A stretch of 64,000 bases of DNA. Origin: Trichomonas vaginalis G3. Taxonomy: Eukaryota; Parabasalia; Trichomonadida; Trichomonadidae. This document shows positions 1 to 10,478 of this stretch, one piece after another (position 1 is the first letter of the stretch; each line of letters begins with the position of its first letter). Made by a program: the position numbers and the translations under genes. The stretch spans positions 20,109,319 to 20,173,318 of the forward strand of contig NC_067206.1 in assembly GCF_026262505.1 (NCBI RefSeq), read 5' to 3'. The notes under the pieces were generated by a model. That model made no database searches. It was given only the letters and a program-made list of their open reading frames with translations, and had not been told where the DNA came from.

Positions 1-152
1 TGGTATAACTGAAATGGTGAAAGTTCTTGAAGCAGACAAAAATATAACTTCAAAACTGACCGATATTACTAAAGGAAAGTTTATAATACAATATTATGTC
101 AAAACTGGCGTACTGTCAATATTTGACGGAGAGAAGTCAGTTCAAGAACAAC

Positions 153-1755
153 TTACTGACCTGCTGCCAAAATCTGCTCGATGGAAGCTGTCGTTATGCC
201 AATCTGAGGAGCCCCAGCAGGTTTCATCGAACGAATCTTCAAAAGAGCATCTTCCGTGAAAAGTGCTATTGGTTTTGTAAACTTCTTTGCTCTCAATTCA
301 TCTGGACCGTCTCTGTCACCAGTATATTGTATTTGAACTGTACCAACAGTTGAAATACCACCCATAAAGTCTTCTGAGTCAGCAAATGGAATGCCAAGCC
401 AAAAGTTTGAACGGTCTCCATTTGTATATTGAGTTTTTTGACCTCCTGTATGAGTCCATACTTTCACATATGGCATAATAGAACTTTGCATTTCAGGGTT
501 AATGGTTGTTGTGAAGTTGTTGTTAAAGTTCATAGCATCTAATGTCAAGTTGTATGACCTCATATCCTCAACTGTAGAATATTCTTCTCTTGGATAATAT
601 TTGCCATCTATGTTTATATGATATTTAATACCAGGGTTGTAGAAACAAGAATAGTCATTTATAGTTCGTCTGAACAGTACAAACATAGTATCTGCATGTT
701 TCATTGCAGTTGTTAAAGCAATATCTGTTCTTGCACCTCGGCTCCTGGATTTGGTTTCCAACTTCACCTGCAAAGTCTTTGACAGATATTTGGTGTATAG
801 GGAACATAAGTGGAACTGCAATATATTTGGCAGCTAAAGCATTTGAAATATCTGGGTCCAACATATAAACGGCAAGTCTGCTTTCTATTCTCTTGCATTC
901 AAACTGTTCGCATGTGAACTTAACTGGGTCCCAAGCATCTCCAGCAGCATTGAAATAATAGTTTACTTCAGTGTTGAGTTTGAGAAACCAAAGTCTAAGT
1001 CAACTTTGTCTTTGCAAAATCGGCGAATGACTTGATTTGTTCCCTTACGCTGTAATGCTGAATGGGTCTTGTGTTGGTGCAATGACTAAGTTATTTTTGC
1101 TTGGAGTAAGTTCGATAGAAATTTTTCCTGCCCAGTTTGGCAAGTATCTTAAAAACCTGAAGATGAGGAAAGATGACAAAGGAACTCTAAGTTTCAGTTT
1201 TACTTTGGTTACTGCTGCTGCAGTTTGTCCAGAAAGGTTAACATAAACTCCTGGAACGTTAGGGTCAAGTCTTCTTATTTTCTCAATAGTTGCATACTGG
1301 TCTGTTTGTTCTCTAGCTTGTGGTTGTACTGAGTTTCTCAAAGCGAACCATTCATAGTTTGCCCATGTTACTGTTTGAACTAAGTCAGAGTTAGAATATA
1401 TCTTATATCCCATGAAAACTTCTGGAGCATATTGGTATCCGACATAGAAAATTCCATTGCAACCTTTCTTGTCAGACAACTTGGCAGAAGGTTTTATTTC
1501 AATGTCTTGTTCCACGTATAAGAATGAGTTGTCAATAGAAATAATATGAAACCTGTCGCAAGCAATATCTACTGTTGTTGAAGAACCTTCTCCAAACTCA
1601 CCTACGTTTCCATAAGAAACAGCAGTTGTATATTCGTAAGTTCCAGGAACTATTTCTGACCTTCTAATGGCATTGTCGCATTCGTTATACCATTCGGAAA
1701 CATTTCCGTTCATGGCATCCAAAAGTGTTGGCGTTATATTCTGAGCGGCGTACAT
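153..1755 (-). pseudogene. Capsid protein-like gene of element A (broken)
   Basis: Minus-strand reading frames here resemble a double-jelly-roll major capsid protein. The upstream part is rich in beta-strand-type sequence and ends in a segment of the form LPNWAGKISIELTPSKNNL, like the region joining the jelly rolls in Polinton and adenovirus-like capsids. The downstream part ends in Gly- and Tyr-rich strands. The gene would supply the icosahedral shell and lies last in the minus-strand row seen here. It is broken in at least two places. The assignment comes from sequence style and gene order rather than a measured match. Confidence 0.5.
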
Positions 1756-1787
1756 TTCATATGGGTAAAAATATAGAATAGTTGGAT

Positions 1788-2348
1788 TTATATGTCATAA
1801 TAGAACCCACTCGTACCAAGCTTTACTTTCTTCCTGACTGAGTTTTTAACTCTTCTTTTTCCTTCATTGCCACTACTTTCACTAGATGAAGTTACTTCTT
1901 CACTACTTTCACTTTGTTCTACTCTTCTCTTCTTCTTTGGTGTCGCTTTTGGTAACTTGCCCTCTGCTTCAAGTTGTTGCATCTTTGCCTCATGTTCACC
2001 TAGTATGTTGTAAATTTCCCATGTCCTTTTTGCCTTTGGGCTCTGGTCGCCCATCTCAGGTAACCTATATCCTAGAAAGATTTTGTCATAGTTTGTATTT
2101 GAGTCTTCGCGTATTGTTTGCATGACTCTTTCCTGAGTTTCCGGTTCAAGCTCTTCAAACAGAGCTTGTCCATATGGAATAAGCTCGTTTCCAAATATAT
2201 GTTTTTGTAGCCATTCTGGTTTTCTTTCCATGTTACCAATAATATCTTTTGTGAATGGGAAAGCTTTTACCCAACGTTTCAGTCTTGCGTCATTTATTTC
2301 TGTAGTTGGTTTTATTTTGTCAAGGAACATGTTTTTCAATACTAACAT
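1788..2348 (-). CDS. Unknown structural-type protein of element A
   Basis: This 186-residue frame begins at an ATG. The N-terminal two thirds are charged and probably helical. The C-terminal third has a basic patch KKKRR, a Ser/Glu-rich stretch and a second basic tail, as in nuclear-targeted or nucleic-acid-binding virion core proteins. It lies directly upstream of the capsid-like gene in the same orientation. I do not recognise a family; a role in the virion core or assembly is inferred from position only. As part of an old element it may not be functional. Confidence 0.4.
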   Translation of the reverse strand: MLVLKNMFLDKIKPTTEINDARLKRWVKAFPFTKDIIGNMERKPEWLQKHIFGNELIPYGQALFEELEPETQERVMQTIREDSNTNYDKIFLGYRLPEMGDQSPKAKRTWEIYNILGEHEAKMQQLEAEGKLPKATPKKKRRVEQSESSEEVTSSSESSGNEGKRRVKNSVRKKVKLGTSGFYYDI

Positions 2349-2422
2349 TTCATTTGGTACTGTCCATTTGAGTTTTCTTAAATATTCATCCCTTCTCGGT
2401 TCATTGTCTGCAAAGTAAGTTT

Positions 2423-3154
2423 TTATGACATTTTGTAAACTTTCGTTTGCAAGGTCATGTACAATAGGTTCTCTTCCTTCTCTCTCCCTAACTTCTTTCT
2501 AAACTCTTCACCAAATATACCATCTCTATGGTTCTGTGTAGTTCTTTGAGATAAATGTTCTAGAACGTCAGGTGTTATATTTCCCTCAGCCATGTTCATT
2601 TCATACTGGTCCAAAATATCTGCATCTTTCATATCTTTCAATGGCATTAAAGCCGCGCTGAAAATACCAGCTATATCTGGTTCACCATTCACTTCCATTG
2701 CGTCTACAACTTCTTGGAATTGAGGTTGTAAGTTTATGAACCACCTATCCGGATTAGCTTTATGACCCCATCTCATTGTAGTTCCATAGTCTGCAGAAAC
2801 AAAAGTAGGTTTGTTTCCATATTGGTTAGGTTCTGAATGAACTTTAAACAATGTTTCATTTCTATATGTTTTGTTGAAATTTAACCTTTTATTTTCACCG
2901 AGTTCAGCCAAAGATTGAACGTTATATGGTCGTAAGTAAAAAGGATTATTGTATTTGCGTACATTATCTTTCAGTACTTCCATTCTATGCTGAATATTTT
3001 CATCTGATGTTGGAGTCTTTTGTATGTCGGCGAACATTTTTCGATATTCTTCTACTATGTCAGCCGAATTTTTCTTAGACTCTTGGAAAGATTCCATATT
3101 CACCTCATACTCTTGTTGAGGGTCAAGATTTTTTCGGCTGTTCCAAATCTTCAT
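2423..3154 (-). CDS. Unknown protein of element A
   Basis: A 243-residue frame starts at an ATG at 3154. The N-terminal third is charged, helical and Gln/Lys-rich. The middle has aromatic motifs around RWGHKANPDRWF, and the C-terminus is again charged. No catalytic motif is visible. It sits between the coiled-coil gene and the capsid-like gene and reads the same way, so a minor virion protein is the simplest guess. It has no counterpart inside the visible part of element B, because B ends at the window edge before reaching it. Confidence 0.4.
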   Translation of the reverse strand: MKIWNSRKNLDPQQEYEVNMESFQESKKNSADIVEEYRKMFADIQKTPTSDENIQHRMEVLKDNVRKYNNPFYLRPYNVQSLAELGENKRLNFNKTYRNETLFKVHSEPNQYGNKPTFVSADYGTTMRWGHKANPDRWFINLQPQFQEVVDAMEVNGEPDIAGIFSAALMPLKDMKDADILDQYEMNMAEGNITPDVLEHLSQRTTQNHRDGIFGEEFRKKLGREKEENLLYMTLQTKVYKMS

Positions 3155-3229
3155 CTAGTTCTGTGAAGTTAGTTTCCAAAGGAGGGATTTGTTCGTTTCC
3201 TTCAGGCTCTTCTAGCTGTTGTTGCTGAA

Positions 3230-3460
3230 CTATTTCTTCCATGTCTGGTTGTATCTGAACTTCTTCCTGTGGAGTTTCTTGTACCTCATCTGTGGCATTT
3301 CATATATTCCGAGACCGTTTTTAACAAGTTCCCTATCTAAGTCATCCGGACTCATAAACCTTTCTTCTTTCGTTCCGTCTCTATTTTTTACGCGTTTCAT
3401 GAAGAGAGTTGAATTATCATTTAGCTCTGACACCAAATATCTCGGAGTAAATTCATTCAT
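3230..3460 (-). CDS. Small unknown protein of element A, partner present in B
   Basis: About 76 residues beginning MNEFTPRYLVSEL. The same protein starts in element B at 63686 and differs by only a few residues over the shared part, so this stretch has been under protein-level constraint or was copied recently. In both elements it follows the Pro/Gln-rich coiled-coil gene closely. Function is unknown. The region belongs to a partly broken element. Confidence 0.4.
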   Translation of the reverse strand: MNEFTPRYLVSELNDNSTLFMKRVKNRDGTKEERFMSPDDLDRELVKNGLGIYEMPQMRYKKLHRKKFRYNQTWKK

Positions 3461-3480
3461 GTCATTTGGATGATATGCTA

Positions 3481-5223
3481 TTAAATCATATCCTTAGCGA
3501 GCTTGTATTTTCCAGGTTTGAGATTATATCCGATTTTATGCTGAACCATAAAGCTAAATAGGTTCGGGTCAGTATTTCCTTCCTTGAACTTTCTAATAGC
3601 ATCTTTATATCTGTCACTAAAGTCAAGAGTATCTGGGTAACCATAATCTTCCTTAAGCATTTTTAAGAATTCTTGGTTTCCTTTTTCTCTACTTCTTTTA
3701 TGTCCTTGTTCTGTTTGTGGTTGTTGTTGTGCAGGGTTTTGAACTGTTGGTTGCTGTGCTGGTTGTGGAGGTGGTTGTTGTTGTGCTGGATTTTGAACTG
3801 TTGGTTTTGGTTGTTGTTGTTGTGCTGGATTTTGAACTGTTGGTTGTGGTGCTGGATTTTGAACTGTTGGTTTTGGTTGTTGTTGTGGTGCTGGATTTTG
3901 AACTGTTGGTTGTTGTGTTGGTTTTGGTGCTGGATTTTGAACTGTTGGTTGTTGTGTTGGTTTTGGTGCATGCCTGTGTCTGTGTCCATGTGACGATGTA
4001 AATGTTTTAGGTAGTCCTGGTGCAGGTGCTTCTCTTGGAGGGTTTGGTGGTATATAAGTTCCACCAGCTGGCACATATGTTCCATCTGCAGCATAATGTC
4101 CTACCCGACTTTTCGTTTTTAAGAAAGCATTTACTAGGTCTGTTTTGGTCTGTTGTAACTCTTTTTCTTGACTTTCCACAACAGTTGCTCTAACGGCGTC
4201 ATAGGCACTTTGAACTGCCTGTCTCGTTGCTGCATCTGTTATTTTCGTCATATTTTGTGCTACTTCTCTTAACTCTTTGTCGAAACCTTCAGACTTCAGT
4301 TTCTTTCCAGATGAGAAGTCGTTCACTAGTTTCACCTTACTATGAAGAGCTTCGAAGGCATTCTTAAAGTCATCATTCATTAAAGCTTCATTTGAACTGT
4401 CTTCATCCGCTTGTATTTTTGTCCTTATTGACCCTATAAGTTGGGCTGCTTTAGCGTTGGCTTGGGCATCTAACAGTCCATTATTAGCTTTTATATATTC
4501 TGCGCTTTTCATTGCCTTTTGCATGGCTGCGTCGTTATTTTTACTTTCTTGTGCTAAGTTTTCATACTGTACGGTTTGGTTTTGCAACTGTAAAAGTTTT
4601 TCTGCCTTTACATTTGCTTCAACTTCTTTTTTATACTCATCGCTATCCATATATGTCTTCAGGGCTTTTTGTTTTATTTCTTCATCTTTCAGTACTTTAT
4701 ATTGAGTAGTATGGTTTTTCAAATTTATAACATCTTGTTCCATTTTTGCTACTTCTGCTGCTTTTTCTGACACTTTTTCGCATATTCCTCTGTACTTAGT
4801 TCTTTCAGTTGTTCTTCTTTCTTCTTTTCTCTACGTTTAACTCATTGAGTTTCTTTGTGTGTCTGTCATATTCTAGTTTCTTTTCGTTTTCACTTATTTG
4901 TTTCTGTATGTCTATGTTTGACTTTTTGACATCTGTTATTTGATTTTGAGTGAACTCCAATTCATTTGACTTTGAGGGTTATAAGCTGTTCCGTCTGCAG
5001 CTCCACCATAGCCTGCCATTTTCGCTAAAAGTGCCGCTCTTAAACCTCCACTCTGTGCACCAATAACTCGGTTTAAAAGCATAGGATTGCTTGACATTTG
5101 TTGCAACATAGTGGGGTCATTCATCATTTGTTGTTGCAACTGTTGTTGTGGTGTCAGTTTTACTATTGGATGTTTCAATGCTCTCTTCCTCTTACGTATA
5201 TTCTTACGTAGCTTACGTGGCAT
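3481..5223 (-). pseudogene. Basic/coiled-coil/Pro-Gln-repeat protein gene of element A (broken)
   Basis: From 5223 downward the minus strand encodes a very basic N-terminus beginning MPRKLRKNIRKRKRALKHP, like DNA-condensing core proteins. A Gln/Met-rich region and a long Glu/Lys/Gln coiled coil follow. Then come a Gly-rich patch (YVPAGGTYIPP), a His-rich patch (HGHRHRHAP), a Pro/Gln repeat tract with six PTVQNPA units, and a folded-looking C-terminus. The element B copy (62108-63651) has the same parts in the same order but lacks the PTVQNPA units. Broken about once. The family is not recognised; the shape (basic head, rod, variable repeat) would suit a core or fibre-like virion protein. Confidence 0.45.
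3715..3966 (-). repeat. In-frame minisatellite encoding PTVQNPA/PKPTQQ units
   Basis: The minus strand encodes six spaced copies of PTVQNPA joined by Pro/Gln linkers (PKPTQQ, PQQQ, QQQQ). The matching position in element B (about 63370-63440) has only short PTQQ/PAQQ runs. Low-complexity bias keeps several other frames open on both strands; these are not genes. Confidence 0.8.
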
Positions 5224-5693
5224 TTTAAGTGAAGTTAAAAAGCGGTTTTTGACAGATGTTTATATGACACTTTTTGTTCAGCACAAAAAACTACTCGGTC
5301 AAACTGTTGTCAGTTTTGTAAAATAACCGTCCTATCTCATTCTATAAGGGAGAAAAGGCTTCTCAAAGTATACTTCCTTGGAACGCCTGTAACTTTTCCT
5401 GTAGCGACGATAGACCCTTACTTGTCCGGACAAAGTTATACTATTTTGAGTGCTCTACAAAAAAGTCACCGGCGACGACTCTCAAAAACCGTTGTGCAAA
5501 AAGTTTTACCGTTGGACAAAAATGTATATATAGAAAACAAAAAACGTTTATAGTTCATTCAATATTTGAGATGGAACGGTTTTCCAACGGTAACTATTAA
5601 ATAAAATAAAAAAATAGAGGGGTCTCCGTTGACGAAAACGGTTTATTTTAAACTTTTCTATGAGTGGTCCGAAAAAACAGTTCATTTTTCATA
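5224..5693. promoter_or_regulatory. Divergent intergenic control region of element A
   Basis: Between the minus-strand MPRK gene and the plus-strand terminal gene lie 470 bases without a gene. The block is almost fully conserved in element B (61636-62107), more so than the terminal gene beside it. It contains several short CCGTTG/CAACGG-type motifs and a TCATTTTT just before the plus-strand ATG, similar to the TCA-type initiator of trichomonads. It probably holds both promoters and perhaps replication signals; this is inferred from conservation and position. Confidence 0.5.
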
Positions 5694-6887
5694 ATGGAAG
5701 GAAGAAAAAGTGTCGCAAACAATTCGTCGACTACCTCTGCAGTTAAAGTTCCTACAACTTATGTCTCACCATTCTCAAAACCCTTACGACCTCCTATAAT
5801 ACCAAAGCAACTTCCTCATACAATTCAAGACAAATTGTCCAACAATTTGAGTTCTTCTTCTCAAAACACAACAGAAACATCTGAAACAGTTGTCCAAATA
5901 GCACCAGAACAAGTTTCACATAGTTCTACAATTCAAGACAAATTGTCCAACAATTTGAGTTCTTCTTCTTCTCAAAACACAACAGAAACATCTGAAACAG
6001 ATTTACAACCAATAGAACAAGATATAGTCTCTCAAACTACAAGTATGTTAACAAGAGCACAATTTCAAGATTTAATTTCTCTTGAACAATATTCGAGTAA
6101 CGAAATACAAAGCGACGACTGTAACCTCTCGCTACCCGAATCCATTCAAAGAAAATACGCCATGAAAAGACTGAAATTGTTGTATAAACTTCTTAACAAT
6201 TGGGGGGTCGAAGACAACTCAGATTATAGTGAAATGTTTAACAAAGTCATAGAATCTCTTAAACCAATTGAAAACGACATAAAAAATCCCGGTGTTCTTG
6301 TAGACCTTTTCGCCTCAAAATTACCAGTTACAACTAATCTAATAGCAACACAAGCTATAGAGCAATTTATTTTATGTTTTCCCAAGCAATATAGACAACA
6401 CCTGAGGGAAACAAGAATAGGAAAATTTCAATTGGTGTATCCTACAACATACAACTATTACGAAGAAGCAAATGAATATGGAGAACTCTCATTCCATTTC
6501 ACACTTTCAGTTCCTGAGGGAGAAGAAAAAGCAATCTATCATGTACAATCTCTTGCAGGATGTGAAGGAAAACCTCACATAATAACTACTGTTGCAATTG
6601 AGAAACCTGCAAGAGTCGAAGACGATGTTTTGTTCGCGTCCATTGCTGGTTTTGGCATGGGAGAACCAATTCCAATTTCCCATTTCACAGAATACTCAGC
6701 ACAGCATTTTCAAAATGTAGAATTCGTGTTCTACGACCATCAAAAGTTCCTGCTAACAAAACCAAAGAAACAATTTGTCTCAATATTTGTTGCTGGTCAT
6801 GTGGCTGACAAAGAGCCATCAGATACTGACTATGAAGAAGAGGAGGAGGAAGAAGAAAACGATAGCGATGTCGTTCTTATCGAATAA
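5694..6887 (+). CDS. Terminal variable gene of element A
   Basis: This protein of about 397 residues starts at the ATG at 5694 (MEGRKSVANN), because the same context, a T-rich run then ATGGAA, is kept in element B. The N-terminus is Ser/Thr/Gln-rich with a duplicated block (TIQDKLSNNLSSSS) about 120 bases apart. A helical middle, a beta-rich region and a strongly acidic C-terminus (EEEEEEEEN) follow. The element B gene at the same place has a similar layout but almost no shared sequence. No family is recognised. Position next to the terminus and rapid change suggest an accessory or host-interaction gene. Confidence 0.45.
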   Translation: MEGRKSVANNSSTTSAVKVPTTYVSPFSKPLRPPIIPKQLPHTIQDKLSNNLSSSSQNTTETSETVVQIAPEQVSHSSTIQDKLSNNLSSSSSQNTTETSETDLQPIEQDIVSQTTSMLTRAQFQDLISLEQYSSNEIQSDDCNLSLPESIQRKYAMKRLKLLYKLLNNWGVEDNSDYSEMFNKVIESLKPIENDIKNPGVLVDLFASKLPVTTNLIATQAIEQFILCFPKQYRQHLRETRIGKFQLVYPTTYNYYEEANEYGELSFHFTLSVPEGEEKAIYHVQSLAGCEGKPHIITTVAIEKPARVEDDVLFASIAGFGMGEPIPISHFTEYSAQHFQNVEFVFYDHQKFLLTKPKKQFVSIFVAGHVADKEPSDTDYEEEEEEEENDSDVVLIE

Positions 6888-6931
6888 AAACTTTAATTTT
6901 TTACTATATAATTTTTTTAGTTCTCCTCTAG

Positions 6932-6976
6932 GTTTTCTTATGGGCTAGAGGGCACGAAGTGCCTGGAAGCCCCACT
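6932..6976 (-). repeat. Terminal inverted repeat of element A
   Basis: Read on the minus strand from 6976 it begins AGTGGGGCTTCCAGG and continues to CTAGCCC. Element B begins with the same AGTGGGGCTTCCAGG at 60679. Both have a small GC-rich hairpin inside (GCACGAAGTGC here, GGGGCTGCGCCCC in B). It marks the outer boundary of element A. Confidence 0.75.
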
Positions 6977-7336
6977 CACCTGACCTTAACCTTTATTGTT
7001 TCATTAAACTTCATTTATTTTATATTATAGTTTTATTCTTTTAGCTACTTGTAAAATAATCTAATTTTATATCATCATTTTACCGGATTATTCTTCAGTA
7101 CATCGATTGTGTATCTAAAATAATATCATTATCCTTATTCTGTTTTTTCCAAAATTCTTTTAAATATCTTTTTTGGTTAGATTACTTTATACTTTTTACT
7201 TTTATTTTATAATTTCAAAAAAAAATTGGTGATTGTTCTATTCTGTTACAATGTGCATTATCATATTCTAATGAATTATTCATTACATACATTTAAAAAA
7301 CTTGTTAAAAATGAAATTAAAAAATTATGTTTATTA
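6977..7336. other. AT-rich spacer between element A and the integrase relic
   Basis: No gene, repeat or structure is seen apart from runs of A/T. Short open frames here are AT-rich noise. Confidence 0.6.
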
Positions 7337-8331
7337 TTACGCTGTGAATGTGTCAACAGCGGTCATGCCTGTATCTGTATCCCATATTTGCCACAACCTT
7401 TCTGTATCTGCATTTGTGTATTTCGGTTTCAGCTGATACATTTGATTTGGCGTGTAATTTGTTCCAGTTAATGGATTAATTGGGAGATCTTCATGCGGTG
7501 TGTTATTATTGTACTCCCAAATAAAGGCAGGAATAGCCTGAATGCTTTGGCAGCGCTCCAATGTCGGCCAGAATCTCTCAATCTTCCAATTTTGGTAGGG
7601 AGAATGAGAGTCTGTATGCCGCCATTGGGCGCCCAAAAGATCAAGTAGATCTTGAAAGGCGCCCTTATTTTCTGAACCGTTGTCGGTCCAGAAACAATAA
7701 GGGGCGCCAAATTCAATGAAGGCGGAAGCCGCAACGTTCGCTGTCGTCGCTGCCAGTATATCTGGTATTTGTATACACGTTAGGACTTTGCGGCTAAAAT
7801 CGTCGATTATGCCATAAATATACTGGCCACGAACACCCCTAAAATAATGAACATCTGCGTGCCAGATAAGATTGGGTGAAAGCGCCCAATATCTTACTGC
7901 TGTTTCTGGCCCGGCATGCTCTAATCGCGTCTTGGTGAAATGATTTTCTTTGAAGTATCTGCGTACTTCTCTATAAGATACATCAATTTGTTGTAATTTC
8001 AAACGTTTCCATTGTTTTGTTTGACCACAGGAAAGGCCCAGTGGTCATGTATCACAGCAAGAGCTTTGATTTGGTCGTAGGGATTGACCCTACGACCTTT
8101 CTTGCCTTTAGGCAATGGGATATTCTGTAAGCTAAATTGATTTTGTAAAAAAGATTTTGAAACATCTAAATATTTGAAATCATTTGATTGAAGGGTTGGG
8201 GCGATGGGAACATGGGTGCAAGCTTCTTCCCATGTCATTTTACCTTCTTCAATCTGATTGGAAATACCAATTAGGTAAATTCGATCGACATACCCTTTGT
8301 AAGGATTCATTCTAATGAAGTACGTTAACAA
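7337..8331 (-). pseudogene. DDE-type (rve) integrase relic
   Basis: The minus strand encodes an integrase core with the three acidic blocks in order: HADVHY, WTDNGSEN and, about 34 residues after the second Asp, QNWKIERFW, with SPYQN before the Glu. An upstream stretch with a basic GKKGRR segment and helix-turn-helix-like sequence would be the DNA-binding part. It belongs to the retrovirus-like integrase fold shared by Polintons, LTR elements and some DNA transposons. It lies outside the end of element A, so it is a separate relic. It is broken about once. No flanking inverted repeats were found. Confidence 0.7.
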
Positions 8332-8486
8332 TCAAAATATTCTATAAGTGTCTAGTATGGAATTCAAAAGAATAAAGAAAATGGTAACGTAAATAAACGT
8401 ATTATGAAATAATTTATAATTAAAATGAAAAAAAGAAAAAATAATAAGTAAAGTGACTGGAAATGAAAATTAAAATCAGTGTACAG

Positions 8487-8840
8487 TTTTATTTTTTTCT
8501 CGCTGTGAAACGTATTCGGTCATTTTTTTAAAATTAATTTTTTGTTAGAGATAAGAGCTAAAACTTGGTAAACAACTTCTTTATATCTAGAAAATTCTAT
8601 CTTGCCTTTTATTTTTTTCTCGCTGTGAAACGTATTCGGTCATTTTTTTAAAATTAATTTTTTGTTAGAGATAAGAGCTAAAACTTGGTAAACAACTTCT
8701 TTATGTCTAGAAAATTCTATCTTGCCTTTTATTTTTTTCTCGCTGTGAAACGTATTCGGTCATTTTTTTAAAAATTAATTTTTTGTTAGAGATAAGAGCT
8801 AAAACTTTGCAGACAACTCCCCCATGTCTAGCAAATTTAA
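8487..8840. repeat. 120-bp tandem repeat, about three units
   Basis: Each unit begins TTTTATTTTTTTCTCGCTGTG and ends at ATTCTATCTTGCC. The first two units are nearly identical and the third has diverged at its end. The spacing of CGCTGTGAAA is exactly 120 (8501, 8621, 8741). A unit equals 40 codons, and the minus strand of the last unit continues into a short open frame to 8901, so this may be the repeated 3' end of a lost gene. Confidence 0.85.
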
Positions 8841-9398
8841 CATTCGTCTCCCATTTTGATATATTTGGTTTAGAATGTTCGAAAATGCGTAATATGGTCA
8901 TTAATATTAATTGAAAAGAATCTTGAATTAATTCAATCTGATCTCACAATATATTTTAAATTACAAACTTTGTAGTTTGAATAGATAATTAGTATTAAAC
9001 TCAAATAACTAGTTTATTTTTGAATAAAAATTATTTGAATTTATTCAATTTTGTGAATTTTCCTTCAAAAATCAAGTTTAAATATCTTATTTGCCATATA
9101 ATTATAAATACAATGAAACATATTCGAAATTGAAAAGAATGACTTTTTCTGTTCTTTCAATCATTCAATTTGAATTTTGCAATATTGGAATTCTCATTAA
9201 AGAGCTATTAAAAACAACAAGCAATTTAACTTACATTCAAATTTATTTGTGTTATATTCAATCTTCTCAAAACTTATAATTTTCGGCTATAGCATAATTA
9301 TATGCTATATAATATAATAAACCTATAATAGTATCATTCTTTCAATTATTTGAAGAGAAAACCGAAAAAATCTATTTTCGGTCTATAACAATAAATTC

Positions 9399-9805
9399 TT
9401 CTTTACTAGTCAATAATTCTCTAGTAACTATTTCACCAAATCCTAACTGATATATTATATGTTCAATGGTGAATAATTACAAAGACAGAAAGCCTTATTT
9501 ACTGGACAGTTCTTGTGATGCAAAATAATTGGAAACTATCACCTATTTTTAACAGCGCCATTCGCTTTGAACTTGATTTTTAATTTATTTGTACACTTTA
9601 ATTTGAAAATATAAAAGTTTTGGAAATTATCAAATTTATCTGCTCCAAAACTAAAGAATTTCATAGGCTTTATTAGAATTACCAGTCATATGTATAGTTT
9701 TTAATATAATGGGGCAACTAACAGAGGAATTTATTCTTTATTCATCCAGTTGTTATATGATTTATTATCCCATTAATTTGTCAAAAATAGCGAATGTAAA
9801 TTTTT
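9399..9805 (+). repeat. Dispersed repeat upstream of RING gene, second copy at 28.4 kb
   Basis: About 400 bases starting GTCAATAATTCTCTAGTAAC resemble 28392-28795 in the same orientation, with scattered substitutions and small gaps. Shared landmarks include TTCTTGTGATGC and GAAATTATCAAATTTATCTG. Here it leads into the RING gene; at 28.8 kb no such gene follows. Confidence 0.75.
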
Positions 9806-9833
9806 TTCTAGGTGGTATTTCGGATTTTTTTTC

Positions 9834-10478
9834 ATGAATTTATCATTAAAACAAAAAATATGGCTGGAAAAGGCAATGCAGGAGCATAACCAAGAAGAAT
9901 CTACTCAGCTGAAGCAATTAGTTAAAGAAGATCAAACAGCTGAAATATCATCTGTTCTTGTTTGCAAGAAATGTCATCAAGATATGACAGATGATGATCA
10001 TAAACCAATGTCTTTAGCTCCATGTGGTCATACATTATGCAAAAATTGTTTAGAAAAGCTTGAGTCAAAAAGATGCCCATTTTGTAATGCAAAAATCGAA
10101 GCTACAGCAATTAACTTCTCTTTAAAGAAGATTAGTGAAAATATAGAAGATGAAAACGTTATTCCAGATTTTAAACAAAAATTGGACGAAGTTACCGAAA
10201 AAATTGCTGCAATATTTGAACGACTTGACGAAAATAAGAAGAACCAAAACGAAACTCAAGAAAAAATTCGCATAAATTCTATCGTATTAAATAAATTAAA
10301 AGAAGATTTTGAAGAAATCAAACTCAAGCGCCAAATTTTAGGTGACAAACTAGAAGAAGCTAGAAAAAAGGTTGAAAAAGCCACACAAGAAGAGGAAGAT
10401 TTAACAATAATCGTAGAAGAAAAGAAAAAAGCTGCAGAAATCGAAAACCTCGAAAACATTATCAAGTCAAATAACTAG
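9834..10478 (+). CDS. RING-finger protein with C-terminal coiled coil
   Basis: The 214-residue protein has a complete C3HC4 RING: C44, C47, C64, H66, C69, C72, C81, C84, with the usual APCGHTLC core. Residues about 105-210 form a long charged coiled coil. RING domains of this type bind two zinc ions and recruit E2 enzymes, so it is likely a ubiquitin E3 ligase that self-associates through the coil, as in TRIM-like proteins, though no B-box is seen. No membrane segment is present. The first ATG after an in-frame AT-rich leader was taken as the start. The dispersed repeat just upstream shows its 5' flank was duplicated without the gene. Confidence 0.8.
   Translation: MNLSLKQKIWLEKAMQEHNQEESTQLKQLVKEDQTAEISSVLVCKKCHQDMTDDDHKPMSLAPCGHTLCKNCLEKLESKRCPFCNAKIEATAINFSLKKISENIEDENVIPDFKQKLDEVTEKIAAIFERLDENKKNQNETQEKIRINSIVLNKLKEDFEEIKLKRQILGDKLEEARKKVEKATQEEEDLTIIVEEKKKAAEIENLENIIKSNN

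Larger units (their letters stand above)
1..6976 (-). mobile_element. Element A: end of a Polinton/Maverick-type element
   Basis: This is the terminal part of a capsid-bearing DNA element that continues beyond the left window edge. Reading inward from its end at 6976 it holds a terminal gene on the plus strand, then a minus-strand row with a basic/coiled-coil protein, two or three unknown structural proteins and a capsid-like gene. The end is marked by a GC-rich terminal repeat that recurs, inverted, at 60679 in element B, which shares gene order and high DNA identity. No polymerase or integrase of this element lies in the window, so family placement rests on the capsid-like gene and the Polinton-like architecture. 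It is broken, with several interruptions. Near-identity to B suggests recent activity of the family. Confidence 0.7.
8332..9833. other. Gene-free stretch with tandem and dispersed repeats
   Basis: Apart from the 120-bp tandem repeat (8487-8840) and a dispersed repeat (9399-9805), the stretch is plain AT-rich sequence. The end next to 9834 must contain the promoter of the RING gene; no clear initiator is visible. Confidence 0.5.

Noticed and set aside
3663-4094. Several long open frames on both strands over the Pro/Gln repeat
   Set aside because: Triplet-biased repeat DNA keeps many frames open; only the frame with basic head and coiled coil continues on both sides and is shared with element B.
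8707-8901. 64-codon minus-strand gene next to the 120-bp repeat
   Set aside because: It consists largely of the last repeat unit, has no homolog that I recognise and no full-length start context; kept only as a possible gene-tail relic.
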